This document shows, in pieces, positions 5,924 through 6,291 of a DNA stretch of 6,291 bases. Origin of the DNA: Gammaproteobacteria bacterium. GTDB lineage: Bacteria > Pseudomonadota > Gammaproteobacteria > S012-40. A program made the translations under genes and the position numbers. The notes beneath the pieces are model-generated. The model worked only from the letters and a program-made list of their open reading frames with translations, did no database searches and was not told the origin of the DNA. The stretch's first letter is position 1. Each line of letters starts with the position of its first letter. Location: NCBI GenBank assembly GCA_029857925.1, contig JAOUGF010000134.1, positions 1 to 6,291 on the forward strand, written 5' to 3'.

Positions 5924-6291
5924 ATGCGACGCACTCCATTTCTCTCCGCTCATTTCGGCCTATTCCTGCTAGGCCTGGTTGGGTTAGTCACCTTTATTGA
6001 CGCGGAATCCGCCGTGTATCGTGGACACGACAAAGAAGGTAATATTATTTACAGCGACCGACCCTTTGAAGGTGCCAAAGAGATTAGTCCGCCTGCGGCT
6101 ACACGTTATTCGCCACCCGAAACACCCAAAAAACCCGCCACGGAGGCGAAGAACACGCCGGAACCGGCGCCTGTAGCGGACAAGAATGTGAGTTACCGCA
6201 CCATCAGTATTGCGCAACCCAAAAATGATGAGAATATCCACGAAAATGGCGGCAATCTCGCGGTGACGGTAGAACTCTCGCCCAGCCTGCA
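5924..6291 (+). CDS. DUF4124 domain-containing secreted protein, 3' truncated by window edge
   Basis: The frame is open from ATG 5924 to the end of the window (122 residues). GGA at 5914-5916, seven bases upstream, is a plausible Shine-Dalgarno sequence, and an in-frame stop at 5903 limits longer starts. MRR plus a hydrophobic stretch (about 10-24) forms a signal peptide, with likely cleavage around residues 29-30. The mature start VYRGHDKEGNIIYSDRPFEGA (31-51) matches the DUF4124 pattern VYrwvDkdGnvvySDrP. A Pro/Ala/Lys/Glu-rich linker (about 57-87) follows, then YRTISIAQPKNDENIHENGG (91-110), leading into a strand-rich segment typical of the longer members. It is probably periplasmic; molecular function is not known for the family. 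Such proteins are often encoded near glnA and ntrB/ntrC in Gammaproteobacteria, but here the upstream neighbour is the divergent lipoprotein gene, not glnA. Confidence 0.88.
   Translation, partial: MRRTPFLSAHFGLFLLGLVGLVTFIDAESAVYRGHDKEGNIIYSDRPFEGAKEISPPAATRYSPPETPKKPATEAKNTPEPAPVADKNVSYRTISIAQPKNDENIHENGGNLAVTVELSPSL

Noticed and set aside
5984..6241. Minus-strand reading frame of 85 codons opposite the DUF4124 gene
   Set aside because: The plus strand encodes a signal peptide and the DUF4124 motif over the same bases; the minus product is Arg-rich with no recognisable motif, as expected of a shadow.

Overview
The window is a chromosomal stretch that looks gammaproteobacterial. The base composition is moderate, the signalling genes are typical of environmental proteobacteria, and the last gene is a DUF4124-type envelope protein of a kind common in Gammaproteobacteria. 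Genus cannot be told from the sequence. No mobile element, CRISPR array, tRNA or rRNA was seen.

Bases 1-4505 hold a tightly packed plus-strand signalling operon of three overlapping genes. The first is the C-terminal part of a hybrid histidine kinase (ATPase end, receiver, degenerate receiver, receiver), whose sensor and His-containing domains lie left of the window. The second is a CheR-type protein-glutamate methyltransferase. The third is a REC-PAS-GGDEF-EAL protein with intact motifs for both making and degrading cyclic di-GMP. The likely logic is that the kinase phosphorylates its own receivers and the receiver of the third protein, which sets c-di-GMP output, while CheR adds a methylation input. 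No CheB esterase, CheA, CheW or MCP is in the window, and the gene overlaps leave no room for CheB between cheR and the third gene.

An 18-bp imperfect hairpin (4521-4566) separates this operon from a convergent minus-strand gene (4569-5720). That gene encodes a probable lipoprotein built of about seven HAF-like repeats, which may form a seven-bladed beta-propeller on the cell surface or in the periplasm.

A 203-base divergent intergenic region (5721-5923) follows. At 5924 a plus-strand gene begins for a secreted DUF4124-domain protein, cut off by the right edge at 122 residues. Proteins of this type often sit next to the nitrogen-regulation genes ntrB/ntrC in Gammaproteobacteria, so those genes may lie downstream (inference).

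The parts are known families. The most unusual points are the CheR without CheB inside a c-di-GMP phosphorelay operon, the three-receiver kinase tail with a degenerate central receiver, and the seven-repeat lipoprotein with cysteine pairs in two of its repeats.
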